Part shown: piece by piece, positions 27,394 to 36,749 of the stretch | Layout: every line of letters starts with the position of its first letter | Position numbering within the stretch: the first letter of the stretch is position 1 | Assembly (NCBI RefSeq): GCF_022809315.2 | Contig: NZ_JAKZJU020000001.1 | Span: 806,001-870,000 of the forward strand | From: Mesosutterella faecium | GTDB taxonomy: Bacteria; Pseudomonadota; Gammaproteobacteria; Burkholderiales; Burkholderiaceae_F | Direction: 5' to 3' | DNA length: 64,000 nt | The notes under the pieces: model-generated | The model's database searches: none | Seen by the model: the letters and a program-made list of their open reading frames with translations, nothing else | Told to the model about the DNA's origin: nothing | Program-made: the position numbers and the translations under genes

Positions 27394-27469
27394 GCCGGTG
27401 TAGCTCAGTTGGTAGAGCAGCGCATTCGTAATGCGAAGGTCGGGAGTTCGACTCTCTTCACCGGCACCA
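27394..27469 (+). tRNA. tRNA-Thr, anticodon CGT
   Basis: The 76 bases fold as a full cloverleaf. The acceptor stem GCCGGTG pairs with CACCGGC, the D-arm is GCTC...GAGC, the anticodon loop TTCGTAA carries CGT (reads ACG), and the T-loop is TTCGACT. CCA is encoded at the end. The T-stem has two G-T pairs. Confidence 0.95.
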
Positions 27470-27478
27470 GATTTCCAT

Positions 27479-27512
27479 CCCGGATCGCTCACAGGCGACC
27501 CGGGTTTTTCTT
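27479..27512 (+). terminator. terminator after tRNA-Thr
   Basis: CCCGGaTCGC pairs with GCGAcCCGGG around TCACAG, followed by TTTTTCTTTTTT. It lies ten bases past the tRNA and ends a single-gene transcript. Confidence 0.8.
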
Positions 27513-27822
27513 TTTTCCCCGCACCAGTTCCACGCGGCCCGTTGCCGCGGAAGCCCCCGGAGAGACCGGGGAAAACATCGGGGATGCCGCTTTTATTCCC
27601 TTTTTCTGTGCAGATCCCGGGCTGGCTCCATCCCGGCTTACTTTCGCTGCCTTTATTTGGCCGGGCTGCTGGATCTGTCCGGATGTAAATCTGATTCAAG
27701 AAAGTATATACAATTTAGTACTGAATTTTGTATTGTTTCGTTGTATAACTTCCAGAAGCTGAAAATAAAGGACTAGCACGCTTCAACCCGTCAGTCCAAC
27801 GACTCGAATTGAGGAGAAACTA
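27513..27822 (+). promoter_or_regulatory. ilvD upstream region
   Basis: These 310 bases hold no gene that I can support; short open frames are without recognisable similarity. Near the 3' end an AT-rich stretch carries TATACAA (27707-27713) and TTGTATA (27741-27747) as an inverted pair, with TTGTATT between them. This could be an operator in the ilvD promoter. I see no leader peptide rich in Ile, Val or Leu. Confidence 0.35.
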
Positions 27823-29481
27823 ATGCGCAGTGACAAGATGAAAAAGGGCCCAACGGCTGCCCCCCGGCTTGCTTTGCTGAAGGCCCTGGGCCTGACGGAT
27901 GAGGAGATTGAGCGCCCGTTGATCGGCATTGTCAGCTCCAAGAACGATATCGTTCCGGGACACATGAATCTGGACAAGATCGTGGACGCCGTCAAGCAGG
28001 GAGTCGCCCTGGCCGGCGGCGTGCCCATTGTTTTCCCGGCGATTGCGGTCTGCGACGGCATTGCCATGGGACATGAGGGCATGAAGTATTCCCTGGTTTC
28101 GCGCGAGCTGATAGCGGACTCCACGGAGGCGATGTCCATCGCGCACCCCTTTGACGGCCTGGTGATGGTGGCGGCCTGCGACAAAAACGTTCCCGGCCTG
28201 CTGATGGCTGCGGCCCGCATCAATATTCCGTCCATCGTCATTTCCGGCGGCCCCATGCTCGGCGGCTGGTTCAAGGGCCACAAGGTGACGGTGTCCTCCG
28301 TGTTTGAGGCGGTCGGCACGTTCCACGCAGGCAAGATGACTGCGGAAGACCTCAACGGGCTCGTGAACTGCGCCTGCCCGACCTGCGGGTCCTGCGCCGG
28401 CATGTTCACCGCCAACTCCATGAACTGCATGAGCGAAGTTCTCGGTCTGGCGCTGCCTGGCAACGGAACCATCCCTGCCGTGATGAGCGAGAGAATCCGT
28501 CTGGCTAAAAAGACCGGCATGCGGATCCTGGACCTGGTGAAAGAAAACGTCAGGCCCCGCGACATCATGACCGCCGAGGCCTTCGAAAACGCTCTGATGG
28601 TTGACATGGCGCTTGGCTGCTCAACCAACTCCATGCTCCATCTGCCGGCTATCGCTCACGAATGCGGCATTGAGATCGACCTGGGCTATGCGAATGAAAT
28701 TTCGAAGCATACGCCCAATCTCTGCCACCTCTCCCCGGCCGGTGAGGCGACGATGCTCGATCTCGAGCAGGCCGGTGGCATTCCGGCTGTGATGCACGAG
28801 CTGTCCAAACTGGGCAGACTGCATCTCGATTGCCGCACTGTCACGGGAAAGACGGTGGGAGAAAACATCGCCGGGCACGAGATACTGAACTCCGAGGTGA
28901 TTCGCCCGATTGACCATCCGTTCATGAAAGAGGGGGGCATCGCGGTTCTCAAGGGCAATCTTGCTCCCGACGGCTCGGTGGTGAAGCGCTCAGCGGTCGA
29001 TCCCTCAATGATGAAGCACCAGGGCCCGGCCCGTGTTTTCGATTGCGAGGATGACGCCATCGCCGCCATTCTGGGCGGCAAGATTCACCCGGGCGATGTC
29101 GTGGTGATCCGCTACGAGGGTCCCAAGGGCGGTCCGGGGATGCGTGAGATGCTCAACCCGACTTCGGCTATCATCGGAGCGGGGCTTGGCAGCACTGTGG
29201 CCCTGATCACTGACGGGCGTTTCTCGGGCGCGAGCCGCGGAGCCTCCATCGGACACGTTTCGCCCGAAGCTGCCGACGGCGGCCCGATCGCTCTGGTGCA
29301 CGAAGGCGATCAGATAGCCATTGACATCGAGGCCAACACCCTTACGCTGTGCGTGCCCGACGAGGAGCTTGCGCGCCGCAAGGCGGCATGGAAGCCCCGC
29401 CAGCCGAAGATCACAACGGGCTACCTGGCCCGCTACGCGAAGCTGGTCAGCTCCGGCATGAAGGGCGCGGTTCTGTCCTGA
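27823..29481 (+). CDS. ilvD: dihydroxy-acid dehydratase
   Basis: IlvD is the iron-sulfur dehydratase that forms the 2-keto acids of valine and isoleucine. Cysteines for the cluster are seen in [14 protein letters not shown] and [18 protein letters not shown], and the active-site stretch [21 protein letters not shown] is intact. It has 552 residues, the shorter of the two usual length classes. No other ilv or leu gene is nearby and it has its own terminator. Confidence 0.95.
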   Translation: MRSDKMKKGPTAAPRLALLKALGLTDEEIERPLIGIVSSKNDIVPGHMNLDKIVDAVKQGVALAGGVPIVFPAIAVCDGIAMGHEGMKYSLVSRELIADSTEAMSIAHPFDGLVMVAACDKNVPGLLMAAARINIPSIVISGGPMLGGWFKGHKVTVSSVFEAVGTFHAGKMTAEDLNGLVNCACPTCGSCAGMFTANSMNCMSEVLGLALPGNGTIPAVMSERIRLAKKTGMRILDLVKENVRPRDIMTAEAFENALMVDMALGCSTNSMLHLPAIAHECGIEIDLGYANEISKHTPNLCHLSPAGEATMLDLEQAGGIPAVMHELSKLGRLHLDCRTVTGKTVGENIAGHEILNSEVIRPIDHPFMKEGGIAVLKGNLAPDGSVVKRSAVDPSMMKHQGPARVFDCEDDAIAAILGGKIHPGDVVVIRYEGPKGGPGMREMLNPTSAIIGAGLGSTVALITDGRFSGASRGASIGHVSPEAADGGPIALVHEGDQIAIDIEANTLTLCVPDEELARRKAAWKPRQPKITTGYLARYAKLVSSGMKGAVLS

Positions 29482-29529
29482 TCATCCGGGACTTAGCCCG
29501 CTTTTGACATAAAGAGTCTTTTTCCGGGG

Positions 29530-29561
29530 GAGCCATTCCTCCGGGAGAGGGCTCTTTTTTT
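29530..29561 (+). terminator. ilvD terminator
   Basis: GAGCC pairs with GGCTC, with CTCC/GGAG pairing inside, followed by a run of seven T (29555-29561). It lies about 50 bases after the ilvD stop and 40 bases before lgt. Confidence 0.7.
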
Positions 29562-29602
29562 CACTACAATGCTCGGGTTTTGAAAATTAAGAAGATCTCG
29601 CC

Positions 29603-30406
29603 ATGCTGATTCATCCACAATTTGATCCGGTTGCGTTTTCGATCGGGCCGGTGTCAGTCCGCTGGTACGGCATTATGTATCTGGTCGGGTTTGCGGCTTT
29701 TTATCTGCTGGCGAGGCTGCGCTGCAGAGAAGAGTGGAGGGGGCTGAAGGTTTCCGATCTTGAGGATCTGCTGTTTTACGGCATTCTTGGCGTTGTGATA
29801 GGCGGGCGGCTTGGATTCTGCTTTTTCTACCAGCCTGACTTTTACATCCATCACCTGGAGCGCGTCTTTGCGATTTGGGAAGGCGGCATGAGCGTCCACG
29901 GGGGGATGCTGGGCGTTGCGGCTGCCATCGCTTATTTTTCTGTGACGCACCACAAGAGCTTCATGAAGACGGCGGACTTTGTCATCCCCCTCGCGCCGGT
30001 CGGGCTGTTTTTCGGACGGATAGGAAATTTCATCAACGGAGAACTGTGGGGCCGGGTGACCAGCCCTGACTTTCCTTTTGCCATGGCCTTTCCCCAGTCG
30101 GGGGACATGTTGCCGCGGCATCCCTCCCAGCTTTACGAATGCGGCCTGGAGGGCGTCCTGCTTTTCACTCTGACGTGGTTCTATTCAAGAAAGCCCAGGC
30201 CTCAGGGGGCTCCGACCGGAGTCTTCCTGCTCGGCTACGGGGTGTGCCGTTTTCTTGTCGAGTATGTCCGCGAGCCGGACTGGTTCCTCGGCATCAGGGC
30301 GCTCGGGTTCACCAGGGGACAGTGGCTGACCATGCCGCTTATTCTCCTCGGTCTGGTGCTCCTTCTGCACGGCTATCTCGGCAGGAGGTCCCGCGGCGCG
30401 TCCTGA
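29603..30406 (+). CDS. lgt: prolipoprotein diacylglyceryl transferase
   Basis: Lgt attaches diacylglycerol to the lipobox cysteine of prolipoproteins in the inner membrane. The signature GRIGNFINGELWGR is intact, and WYGIMYLVG and GGMSVHGGMLG carry other conserved residues. The 267 residues form about seven membrane helices. BamE, encoded at 32281, is a likely substrate. A bidirectional terminator follows. Confidence 0.95.
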   Translation: MLIHPQFDPVAFSIGPVSVRWYGIMYLVGFAAFYLLARLRCREEWRGLKVSDLEDLLFYGILGVVIGGRLGFCFFYQPDFYIHHLERVFAIWEGGMSVHGGMLGVAAAIAYFSVTHHKSFMKTADFVIPLAPVGLFFGRIGNFINGELWGRVTSPDFPFAMAFPQSGDMLPRHPSQLYECGLEGVLLFTLTWFYSRKPRPQGAPTGVFLLGYGVCRFLVEYVREPDWFLGIRALGFTRGQWLTMPLILLGLVLLLHGYLGRRSRGAS

Positions 30407-30445
30407 CGGGACGGCGCGGCGCCGCATGAAAAAGCGCGGAATAAA

Positions 30446-30479
30446 AAAAAGCGGAAGGCTGATCGGCCCTCCGCTTTTT
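30446..30479. terminator. bidirectional terminator between lgt and the 6S RNA gene
   Basis: AAAAAGCGGA pairs with TCCGCTTTTT around AGGCTGATCGGCCC, which itself can pair. Flanking A and T tracts allow termination on both strands. It serves lgt from the left and the 6S RNA from the right. Confidence 0.8.
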
Positions 30480-30489
30480 CACAACTGGG

Positions 30490-30672
30490 ATCCCTGCGGC
30501 TGTCCGGGAAGGATAAGTATCCTGAACCGAGGGTTCAGGGCGGTCGCCTCCACGGCGGACGAGGCTCGGACATCGCGTGTCCGAAAGCGCTTTCGGCCAA
30601 TGAGATCAGCGGCCTAGCACGTAGTGCATTGGTTCTGGAACATTAAATCCTTGGATCCGGCCAGCGCAGGGA
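30490..30672 (-). ncRNA. ssrS: 6S RNA (candidate)
   Basis: 6S RNA binds sigma70 RNA polymerase and regulates transcription in stationary phase. The call rests on position directly after zapA on the same strand, its conserved place in many proteobacteria, and on fold. The ends can form the long closing helix: CCCTGCGCTGGCCGG at the 5' side pairs with CCGGACAGCCGCAGGG at the 3' side. AAGGAT/ATCCTT pairs next, followed by an open central region with hairpin CCGAAAGCGCTTTCGG. The length of about 183 bases is right. No protein frame is supported here. Ends are approximate. Confidence 0.7.
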
Positions 30673-30737
30673 AAACTTTCATGGCGGCCCGAGGGGACTG
30701 CGCCTTCTTCCGGGGCCGCGCACCTTCCTTTGTCATT

Positions 30738-31097
30738 CTAATCCCGCGGCAGAGAGGCATCCACAGCCTCCGGCGCGCTTTCCGCCGGGGTCTGCTCGGG
30801 CTGATTGCGGGCAATCGCCGCTTCGCATTCGGCCCGAAGCTGCTCGATTTTGCTGGAAGCTTCTTGCTGCCTGCTTTTGTTGATCCTCGCCTCTTCGTCC
30901 TTGTCGAACCCGGTCCATATGAGATCGAGCGCCACCATGACCGCGATCTGGTCATAGCCGAGAACCCTGCCGGATTCCCTGATTTCGCGCATTCTCCGAT
31001 CGAGCTCCGCGCCGCAGCGCTGAAGTTTTTCAGCATTTTCCGGAGCCACCGCAAGACGGAAGGTCCGGTCCATGATATTCAGAGAAAGATCTGACAT
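30738..31097 (-). CDS. zapA: cell division protein ZapA
   Basis: ZapA binds FtsZ and stabilises the Z ring. The N-terminal domain (about 1-70) shows LNIMDRTFRLAVAPENAEKLQRCGAELDRRMREI, followed by the coiled coil around IAVMVALDLI. The C-terminal 40 residues are a less conserved, charged tail. It has 119 residues. It lies after the small ZapB-like coiled-coil gene, with the 6S RNA gene downstream, the typical proteobacterial order. Confidence 0.88.
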   Translation of the reverse strand: MSDLSLNIMDRTFRLAVAPENAEKLQRCGAELDRRMREIRESGRVLGYDQIAVMVALDLIWTGFDKDEEARINKSRQQEASSKIEQLRAECEAAIARNQPEQTPAESAPEAVDASLPRD

Positions 31098-31131
31098 AGG
31101 CGGTCTGTCCCGCTATCGCTCAGCCCGGGGG

Positions 31132-31413
31132 TCAGGCCGCCGCGTTCTGCTCCTGAGTCTGGTCGGAGGAATCCTCCTCCACGATCGGCTCGATGTTGGT
31201 GTCGCGCGTGAGCTGCTCGATCAGCAGGCCGATCCGAATGCCGGTGTCTTCCAGCTTTCCGCGGGTTTTGGCCAGCTCGTCCTTGGTGCTGGCCAGCTCC
31301 GCCTGGGTGTCGGAAAGCTGCTTTTTCAGCTCATCGTTTTCCTGATGGAGGTGATCCGCGCGCTGGACGAGCTGCGTGACGATGGAATCGAGTGCGTCAA
31401 GTTGTTCTTGCAT
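31132..31413 (-). CDS. small coiled-coil protein, ZapB-like
   Basis: The 93-residue protein is almost entirely coiled coil (about 1-70, with heptads such as LDALDSIVTQLVQRADHLHQENDELKKQL), then an acidic tail. A short coiled-coil gene immediately upstream of zapA is common in beta- and gammaproteobacteria. By position it may act at the Z ring like ZapB, but sequence alone does not prove it. The gap to zapA is 34 bases. Confidence 0.65.
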   Translation of the reverse strand: MQEQLDALDSIVTQLVQRADHLHQENDELKKQLSDTQAELASTKDELAKTRGKLEDTGIRIGLLIEQLTRDTNIEPIVEEDSSDQTQEQNAAA

Positions 31414-31486
31414 TTTTTACTGCCTAATCAAGAGAAGAAACTCTGCGGTCCTTTGCTGCGGGCCTGCAGATCAAACTTTAACTGAT

Positions 31487-32284
31487 TTACCGGGGAATTC
31501 CGAGTACGTCGGCCATGGAGTACAGGCCTGCGGCCTGATTCACGAGGAAACGCGCCCCGACAAGGGCGCCGTCGGCGTAGCCTTCCCGGGTGGTGCTGTG
31601 ATGGGAGATCTCAACCCTTTCCCCGGTTCCTGCGAATATGACCTTGTGGATTCCCACGACATCGCCTCCGCGGAGGGCGGCAAAGCCTATTGTCCCATTC
31701 TTTCGCGGGCCTGTGTGGCCTTCGCGGGAAAGAATGGCTACTTCATCGAAATCCTGGCCTCTGGCCCGCGCGATGCACCGCCCCATTTCAAGCGCGGTCC
31801 CGGAGGGTGCATCGACTTTGTTGCGGTGGTGCATTTCCACAATTTCCACATCCGTGTCCGGTAGCAGCCGGGCGGCCTCGGCGACCAGGCGGAAAACAGC
31901 GTTGACGCCAACCGAGGTGTTGGGTGCGAGAATGACGGGAATCGACCGGGAAGCCTCTTCAATCGCTTTTTTCCCTGCGGCGTCAAAGCCTGTTGTTCCG
32001 ATCAGAACGGGCTTTTTAAGCCGAACGCACTCGGGCAGGATCGCCAGCGTTCCTTCAGGACGCGAGAAATCAATGACAACGTCGGCCTTGCACAGCTCCT
32101 GCGGGTCATCGGAGACCGAAACTCCCGTCGCAATGCCGCTGGGGGCGCCAGCGTCTTTGCCGACGCCGGCGCTTCCGCCGTGCCCCAGGGCGGCGCAGAG
32201 CTCCATGTCCTTTGCGGCCGCGAGGGCCCTGACGAGCATCTGGCCCATCCGGCCGCAGATGCCTGAAACGGCTACCTTAATCAT
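31487..32284 (-). CDS. dapB: 4-hydroxy-tetrahydrodipicolinate reductase
   Basis: DapB performs the NAD(P)H-dependent reduction in the lysine and diaminopimelate pathway. The nucleotide-binding start is IKVAVSGICGRMGQMLV; the usual GASGRMG is GICGRMG here. The catalytic region EIVEMHHRNKVDAPSGTAL is intact. It has 265 residues. It overlaps bamE by four bases (ATGA), so the two are likely coupled. Confidence 0.94.
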   Translation of the reverse strand: MIKVAVSGICGRMGQMLVRALAAAKDMELCAALGHGGSAGVGKDAGAPSGIATGVSVSDDPQELCKADVVIDFSRPEGTLAILPECVRLKKPVLIGTTGFDAAGKKAIEEASRSIPVILAPNTSVGVNAVFRLVAEAARLLPDTDVEIVEMHHRNKVDAPSGTALEMGRCIARARGQDFDEVAILSREGHTGPRKNGTIGFAALRGGDVVGIHKVIFAGTGERVEISHHSTTREGYADGALVGARFLVNQAAGLYSMADVLGIPR

Positions 32285-32814
32285 TTGGATTCCTTTACGG
32301 GCTCGGAGGGCTGCCCGGCAGTGCCCTTGGCCTTGTCAGCCGGGGCCGGGGCGGAGGCGGCCTCCTGTTTTTTCTGCTTGTTCTTCTCAAGGGCATCCTT
32401 GTCGTTGAGAATCAGCAGGTCTGCCGTCGTTTCGTCCGGCATTTGATCTGCAGTCCACCTGGAGACGCGGCCGTCGTTGCCGAAGTACACCGTGAGCTTG
32501 CGGATCTCGGTGTCGCCGCTGCGGCGGTTCAGATAGTAAACGTAATCCCAGCGGTCTTTATGGAACACGTCCTGGAGCAGCGGCCGGCCCAGGAGAAATT
32601 GCACCTGCTCGGGAGACATGCCTTTTTCCAGCTGCCCGATCATCTCCGAGGTGACGAGGTTGCCCTGATGGACGTCCGGGCGGTAGGGATGTAGGAAAGT
32701 CGGGGTCCACGCGACGGCGGAATCCCAGGCTCTGGACATGGTCTGGCAGCCTGCCAGCAGTGAGCAGGCAGATGCAATAACGGTAGCTGCGAGCAGCTTA
32801 TGCGGGAGTGCCAT
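32281..32814 (-). CDS. bamE: outer-membrane assembly lipoprotein BamE
   Basis: BamE is the small lipoprotein of the BAM complex that inserts outer-membrane proteins. A lipoprotein signal with lipobox LLAGC (Cys about residue 23) is followed by the SmpA/OmlA domain (about 50-130), including IGQLEKGMSPEQVQFLLGRPLLQDVFHKDRWDYVYYL. A Lys/Ala-rich tail (about 140-177) extends beyond the family core. It is divergent from fur, a conserved arrangement. Confidence 0.9.
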   Translation of the reverse strand: MALPHKLLAATVIASACSLLAGCQTMSRAWDSAVAWTPTFLHPYRPDVHQGNLVTSEMIGQLEKGMSPEQVQFLLGRPLLQDVFHKDRWDYVYYLNRRSGDTEIRKLTVYFGNDGRVSRWTADQMPDETTADLLILNDKDALEKNKQKKQEAASAPAPADKAKGTAGQPSEPVKESK

Positions 32815-32906
32815 ATGTATCCGACGAGAAAGATGCCTAAGTGATCTGTTTATAAAACTTCACGTATCATAAGACAAAAGAGAAAACTTCCGCAGAGACT
32901 TTGCAT

Positions 32907-33374
32907 ATGAGTGAAAGCGATAAGCGGCATGATCAGCTGGCAGAGCTGAAGCAGGCGGGCCTGAAGGCAACCGGCCCGAGAATGAAGATACTTGAAATTT
33001 TCCAGCGCGAGTCCCAGAAGGGAAGCCGCCATATGTCGGCCGATGACATTTATAAGGAGCTGCTTGCTGAAAATATGGATATCGGCCTTGCCACGGTATA
33101 CCGCGTGCTCACCCAGTTTGAAGCTGCGGGGCTGCTGACGAGGCATCATTTTGGGGAAGATTTCGCGACGTTCGAACTCGATGACGGCTACCATCACGAC
33201 CATTTGGTCTGCACCCGGTGCGGCGCGGTAGAGGAATTCGTGGACCGCGACATCGAAGAGCGTCAGAAGGAAATAGCCAAACGGTTCGGCTTCCGGCTGG
33301 AAAGCCATTCCCTGTCGCTTTACGGCATCTGCCCGGCCTGCCAGAAGAAAGAGCGGGAGAAGTCCGGCCGCTGA
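32907..33374 (+). CDS. fur: ferric uptake regulator Fur
   Basis: Fur represses iron-uptake genes when bound to Fe(II). The winged helix (about 10-85) includes [13 protein letters not shown] and [18 protein letters not shown]. The metal-binding C-terminal domain has [20 protein letters not shown] with His and Cys ligands and a second CPAC pair near the end. It has 155 residues from the ATG at 32907; an in-frame TTG two codons earlier is less likely. It is divergent from bamE. Confidence 0.95.
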   Translation: MSESDKRHDQLAELKQAGLKATGPRMKILEIFQRESQKGSRHMSADDIYKELLAENMDIGLATVYRVLTQFEAAGLLTRHHFGEDFATFELDDGYHHDHLVCTRCGAVEEFVDRDIEERQKEIAKRFGFRLESHSLSLYGICPACQKKEREKSGR

Positions 33375-33402
33375 AGCCGCTCTCCGCTCCGCGGATTAAC
33401 CT

Positions 33403-35001
33403 TTATTTTTTCAGTTCGTAAATGACCGCAGGGTCATCCTTGAGCTTGCCGTAATCGCGGTTGCCGAAGACACGCACCCGGCTGTCGTCCCTGCGCCCCC
33501 AGAAGTCTGCCTCGGGGTCTGCAGGGAAAGTGGAGGTGCTGATGCCGAGCCACTGGGCGAGCCCCTGAAGCATTCGGAAACCGCTGCGGGCTGCCGGATT
33601 GACCTCGTGGGTCGTGCTGGTGCTTGAGATGGAGAAAAGCGGGACGTCGTAATTCTGTTTCGCATCGTAGCCATGCTCAAGCTCCCTGCCGGTTTCCGTA
33701 CCGGGCTTGGGTTGCATGGACAGGCCGTGATCGGCGAAGTAAAGAAGCGACCAGGTCCTGCCTCTGCTGCCGAGCATCCCGACGATTTTTTCAATCATCT
33801 CGTCCATCATCCGATAGGTCGTGAGGTAGCAGGACATGCTGGGATCTCCCACGTCCCATTCGACGGCGCGGCCCGAGAGGCGCGTGCAGAAGGTCGGGTG
33901 GGAGCCCATCAGATGGAGCACGAAAAGCCTGGGGCCGTCCGCGGGTGAGTCGAGCGCCTCGCGCAGCTTGGGCAGCAGCTCGAAGTCGTCCACGTTGGGA
34001 TCCGCGTAATTGCCCTTGAGCCAGGCCGTGTGCTTGGCCCGAACGCCGATCTGGGCGATGGGGTTGTCATAGGCTCCGCCGCGGCCCTGGTTAGAAAGCC
34101 ACCAGGTGTCAAATCCGGCGCTGTTGGCCAGCGTGAGGACATTGTTGGCGCTGTTGAAGCTGTCCGTTCCGGGCTTGTTCAGCGACAGGAGTCTGGGCAG
34201 CGAGATCCCGGTGTTGCCGCCGGGGGCGACGAAGTGGCTGAAAAAAATGCCGGGAGATTTCCTGAGAAAGGGGGTCGTGTCCAGCGGGTAGCCGTACACC
34301 GATGCATAGTCTCTTCTCTGGCTTTCGCCGATCACCAGGACGTAGTCCTGAAAGCGGGGCTTTGCGGTGACGTCAGCCCAGCTCGGTTCCGGTGCAGAAG
34401 CCTCGTCGCGGAGCTCCTGCGCTCCGGACCAGGCCGAAACGGCCAGATCCCTGGCAAAGCCGGCGGCCTGGATTGAATCAAGATCCCGGCCGCGCCCGTA
34501 AATCTGGATCAGGACGGCAGCGGCGAGCGCGATGGCGCAGCAGCACACGGGCGCGGCCCTCAGCTGCAGATTCCGGCAGGCCCGGATGGCGGCCAGCCCC
34601 AGAACCAGCATGCCGGCTGTCCCCAGGAACAGCCAGGGCGGTGTATTGGAGGCAAACTCGGCGGCTTCCGCCGGGTTGGTCTGAAGCAGGGCGACAGATA
34701 TCAGAATATTGGGTCTGCCGTAGAGCATGCCTGCAGGAAAATACAGAGCAGCGACTGCGACGGCCGGGATGGCGATCAGCCGTCTGGTCAGCCAGTGCTG
34801 GGAGAGAATCAGCAGGGCCAGCACCGGGGCGAGGAAGTTCACCGGGTCGAGACTTTTCCACGGCATGTCTCCGGAGTGCGAGTAGCCCATGGCGGCAGGC
34901 AGCGCAAGGCTGAAAGCGGACGACAGAATCAGGGCGAAGGCCCAGCACCATATGTTTCTGCGGGAGAACGGGCCCGGCCTGAGGCGGGAGAAAATCGACA
35001 T
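33403..35001 (-). CDS. phosphoethanolamine transferase-like sulfatase-fold membrane protein
   Basis: The 532-residue protein has about five N-terminal membrane helices (to about 190), then a periplasmic alkaline-phosphatase-like domain. The domain start YVLVIGESQRRDYASVYGYPLDTTPFL matches the EptA/CptA/OpgE group, with Ser where EptA has its Thr nucleophile. Metal-binding FADHGLS and EHGYDAKQNYDVPLF are present. Members move phosphoethanolamine from lipids onto lipid A, LPS core or glucans. The acceptor here is unknown. It is convergent with fur and 43 bases from recN. Confidence 0.78.
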   Translation of the reverse strand: MSIFSRLRPGPFSRRNIWCWAFALILSSAFSLALPAAMGYSHSGDMPWKSLDPVNFLAPVLALLILSQHWLTRRLIAIPAVAVAALYFPAGMLYGRPNILISVALLQTNPAEAAEFASNTPPWLFLGTAGMLVLGLAAIRACRNLQLRAAPVCCCAIALAAAVLIQIYGRGRDLDSIQAAGFARDLAVSAWSGAQELRDEASAPEPSWADVTAKPRFQDYVLVIGESQRRDYASVYGYPLDTTPFLRKSPGIFFSHFVAPGGNTGISLPRLLSLNKPGTDSFNSANNVLTLANSAGFDTWWLSNQGRGGAYDNPIAQIGVRAKHTAWLKGNYADPNVDDFELLPKLREALDSPADGPRLFVLHLMGSHPTFCTRLSGRAVEWDVGDPSMSCYLTTYRMMDEMIEKIVGMLGSRGRTWSLLYFADHGLSMQPKPGTETGRELEHGYDAKQNYDVPLFSISSTSTTHEVNPAARSGFRMLQGLAQWLGISTSTFPADPEADFWGRRDDSRVRVFGNRDYGKLKDDPAVIYELKK

Positions 35002-35044
35002 AACCAGCGGCAGCTAGATAAAAAAATACCTGAAAAACCGCATT

Positions 35045-36718
35045 CTAATCGGAAGCCCCTTTTGAAGGGGCGGAGTTCTTCAGCATCTCACTGGCATGAA
35101 TGATCGTGGCCTGGGTCATTCGAATGCCGCCCAGCATTCTTGCGATTTCCGTGACTCTTTCTTCTTCTCCGAGGGCTTTCACAGAACTCGTGGTCACTCC
35201 GTCCGCGGTCTGCTTTTCGACATGCAGGTGCCTGCCGGCGCAGCAGGCGACCTGGGGCTGGTGCGTGACGCAGATCACCTGCCTGTCTCTGCCCAGCGTC
35301 TGCAGGAAACGTCCCACCACCTCGGCTACGGCCCCGCCGATGCCGGCGTCCACTTCGTCGAAGATAAGGGTTCCCACGGGCGTGGCCTTGGCTGTAATGA
35401 CGGCAATGGCGAGGCTGATTCTTGAGAGTTCACCGCCGGAGGCAACCTTGGTAAGCTCGCGGGGCGTCACGCCCGCGTGTCCCGCGACCAGGAAGTCGCA
35501 GCGCTCCAGCCCGAACGGGCCGGGTTCGGTTTCGCTCAGCTTCACTTCGAGCCGTCCGCCCTCCATCGACAGGACCTGCATGGCTTTGGTCACTTCCCGG
35601 GACAGGGAGGCCGCGGCTTTTTTGCGGTTTCGCGACAGATCTGCGGCGGCCTGCATATAACGCCCGCGCGCTTCCTTTTCGGCCTCGGAGAGCCCTTCGG
35701 TGTCGATGCCCTGCTCCAGCGCGGCAAGCTTTTCCTTCACCTGGCTGCGAAGCTGCGCCAGGTCCTCGGGCCTCGCGTGGAATTTGCGGGCCGTGTCATA
35801 AAAGGCCGAAAGCCGGCGGTCGAGCTCGGCGAAACGCTCTTCGTCGAGGTCGCTGGAGTCGAGATACTGCCTGAGGGTGCTCACGGCGTCATCCACTATG
35901 CTGGAGGCGTCGGAGAGCTGCTGCACGAGGTTCTCGAGCCTCGGGTCGTAGCGCGCCAGAGACTCGAGCCTGCTGCTGGCTTGGCCGATGCAGGAGGCGG
36001 CTGACGCGTCATCATCGTCGGAGAGCGCCCCCAGCGCTTTCCCCACCCCCTCGACGATGGAGGATGCGTTGGCCAGCCTGGTGTGTTCTTCGGAGATCCT
36101 CTCCCACTCGCCCGGCTCCGGGGCCAGCGCCTCGAGGTCTTCGCTCATCCAGGACAGGCGGTTCATTTCCTCTTGCAGCGACGCGAGCCTGGAGGAGGCA
36201 GACTCAAGCCTGCGGCGGGCTTCCTGCCAGGTTTCGTAAAGCTCCCGGACGGCGTTTCGCTTGTTCAGGATTTCGCCATGGGCGTCCAGCAGCCGCAGCT
36301 GTTCCTGGGGCTTGAGTAGCGATTGGTTGGAGTGCTGGCCGTGGATGTCGACGAGTCTTTCGCCCAGGGCGCGCATCTGCGTCGCCGTGGCCGGCGAACC
36401 GTTGATCCAGGCCCGGGAGCGCCCCGACGAGTCCAAAGTGCGGCGCAGCAGCAGTTCCTTGTCCGGGTCAAATCCGTTCTGGGCGAGCCAGTGCTCCAGC
36501 CTTTTGCTGGAGGAGAAGATGGCGCTGACCTCGGTTTTCGGTGCTCCTTCCCTAATGACGACCGTGTCGGCGCGGGCTCCGAGAAGCAGCTGCAGGGCGT
36601 CGATCAGGATGGACTTGCCGGCTCCTGTTTCGCCGGTGAGCGCCGTGAACCCCGGGCCGAGCTCGAGGCTGAGGTGAGGAACAATGACGAACTCGGAAAG
36701 CGATAGGCACTGCAGCAT
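35045..36718 (-). CDS. recN: DNA repair protein RecN
   Basis: RecN is an SMC-like ATPase for double-strand break repair. Walker A (GETGAGKS, 29-36), long coiled coils in the middle and the C-terminal GGELSRISLAIAVITA signature with Walker B TLIFDEVDAGIGG are all present. It has 557 residues. It follows nadK by about 30 bases on the same strand, a common order, so it is probably in a nadK-recN unit. Confidence 0.95.
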   Translation of the reverse strand: MLQCLSLSEFVIVPHLSLELGPGFTALTGETGAGKSILIDALQLLLGARADTVVIREGAPKTEVSAIFSSSKRLEHWLAQNGFDPDKELLLRRTLDSSGRSRAWINGSPATATQMRALGERLVDIHGQHSNQSLLKPQEQLRLLDAHGEILNKRNAVRELYETWQEARRRLESASSRLASLQEEMNRLSWMSEDLEALAPEPGEWERISEEHTRLANASSIVEGVGKALGALSDDDDASAASCIGQASSRLESLARYDPRLENLVQQLSDASSIVDDAVSTLRQYLDSSDLDEERFAELDRRLSAFYDTARKFHARPEDLAQLRSQVKEKLAALEQGIDTEGLSEAEKEARGRYMQAAADLSRNRKKAAASLSREVTKAMQVLSMEGGRLEVKLSETEPGPFGLERCDFLVAGHAGVTPRELTKVASGGELSRISLAIAVITAKATPVGTLIFDEVDAGIGGAVAEVVGRFLQTLGRDRQVICVTHQPQVACCAGRHLHVEKQTADGVTTSSVKALGEEERVTEIARMLGGIRMTQATIIHASEMLKNSAPSKGASD

Positions 36719-36749
36719 CGTCAGTTCTCCAGAAGGCGCCGCCCCGCGC

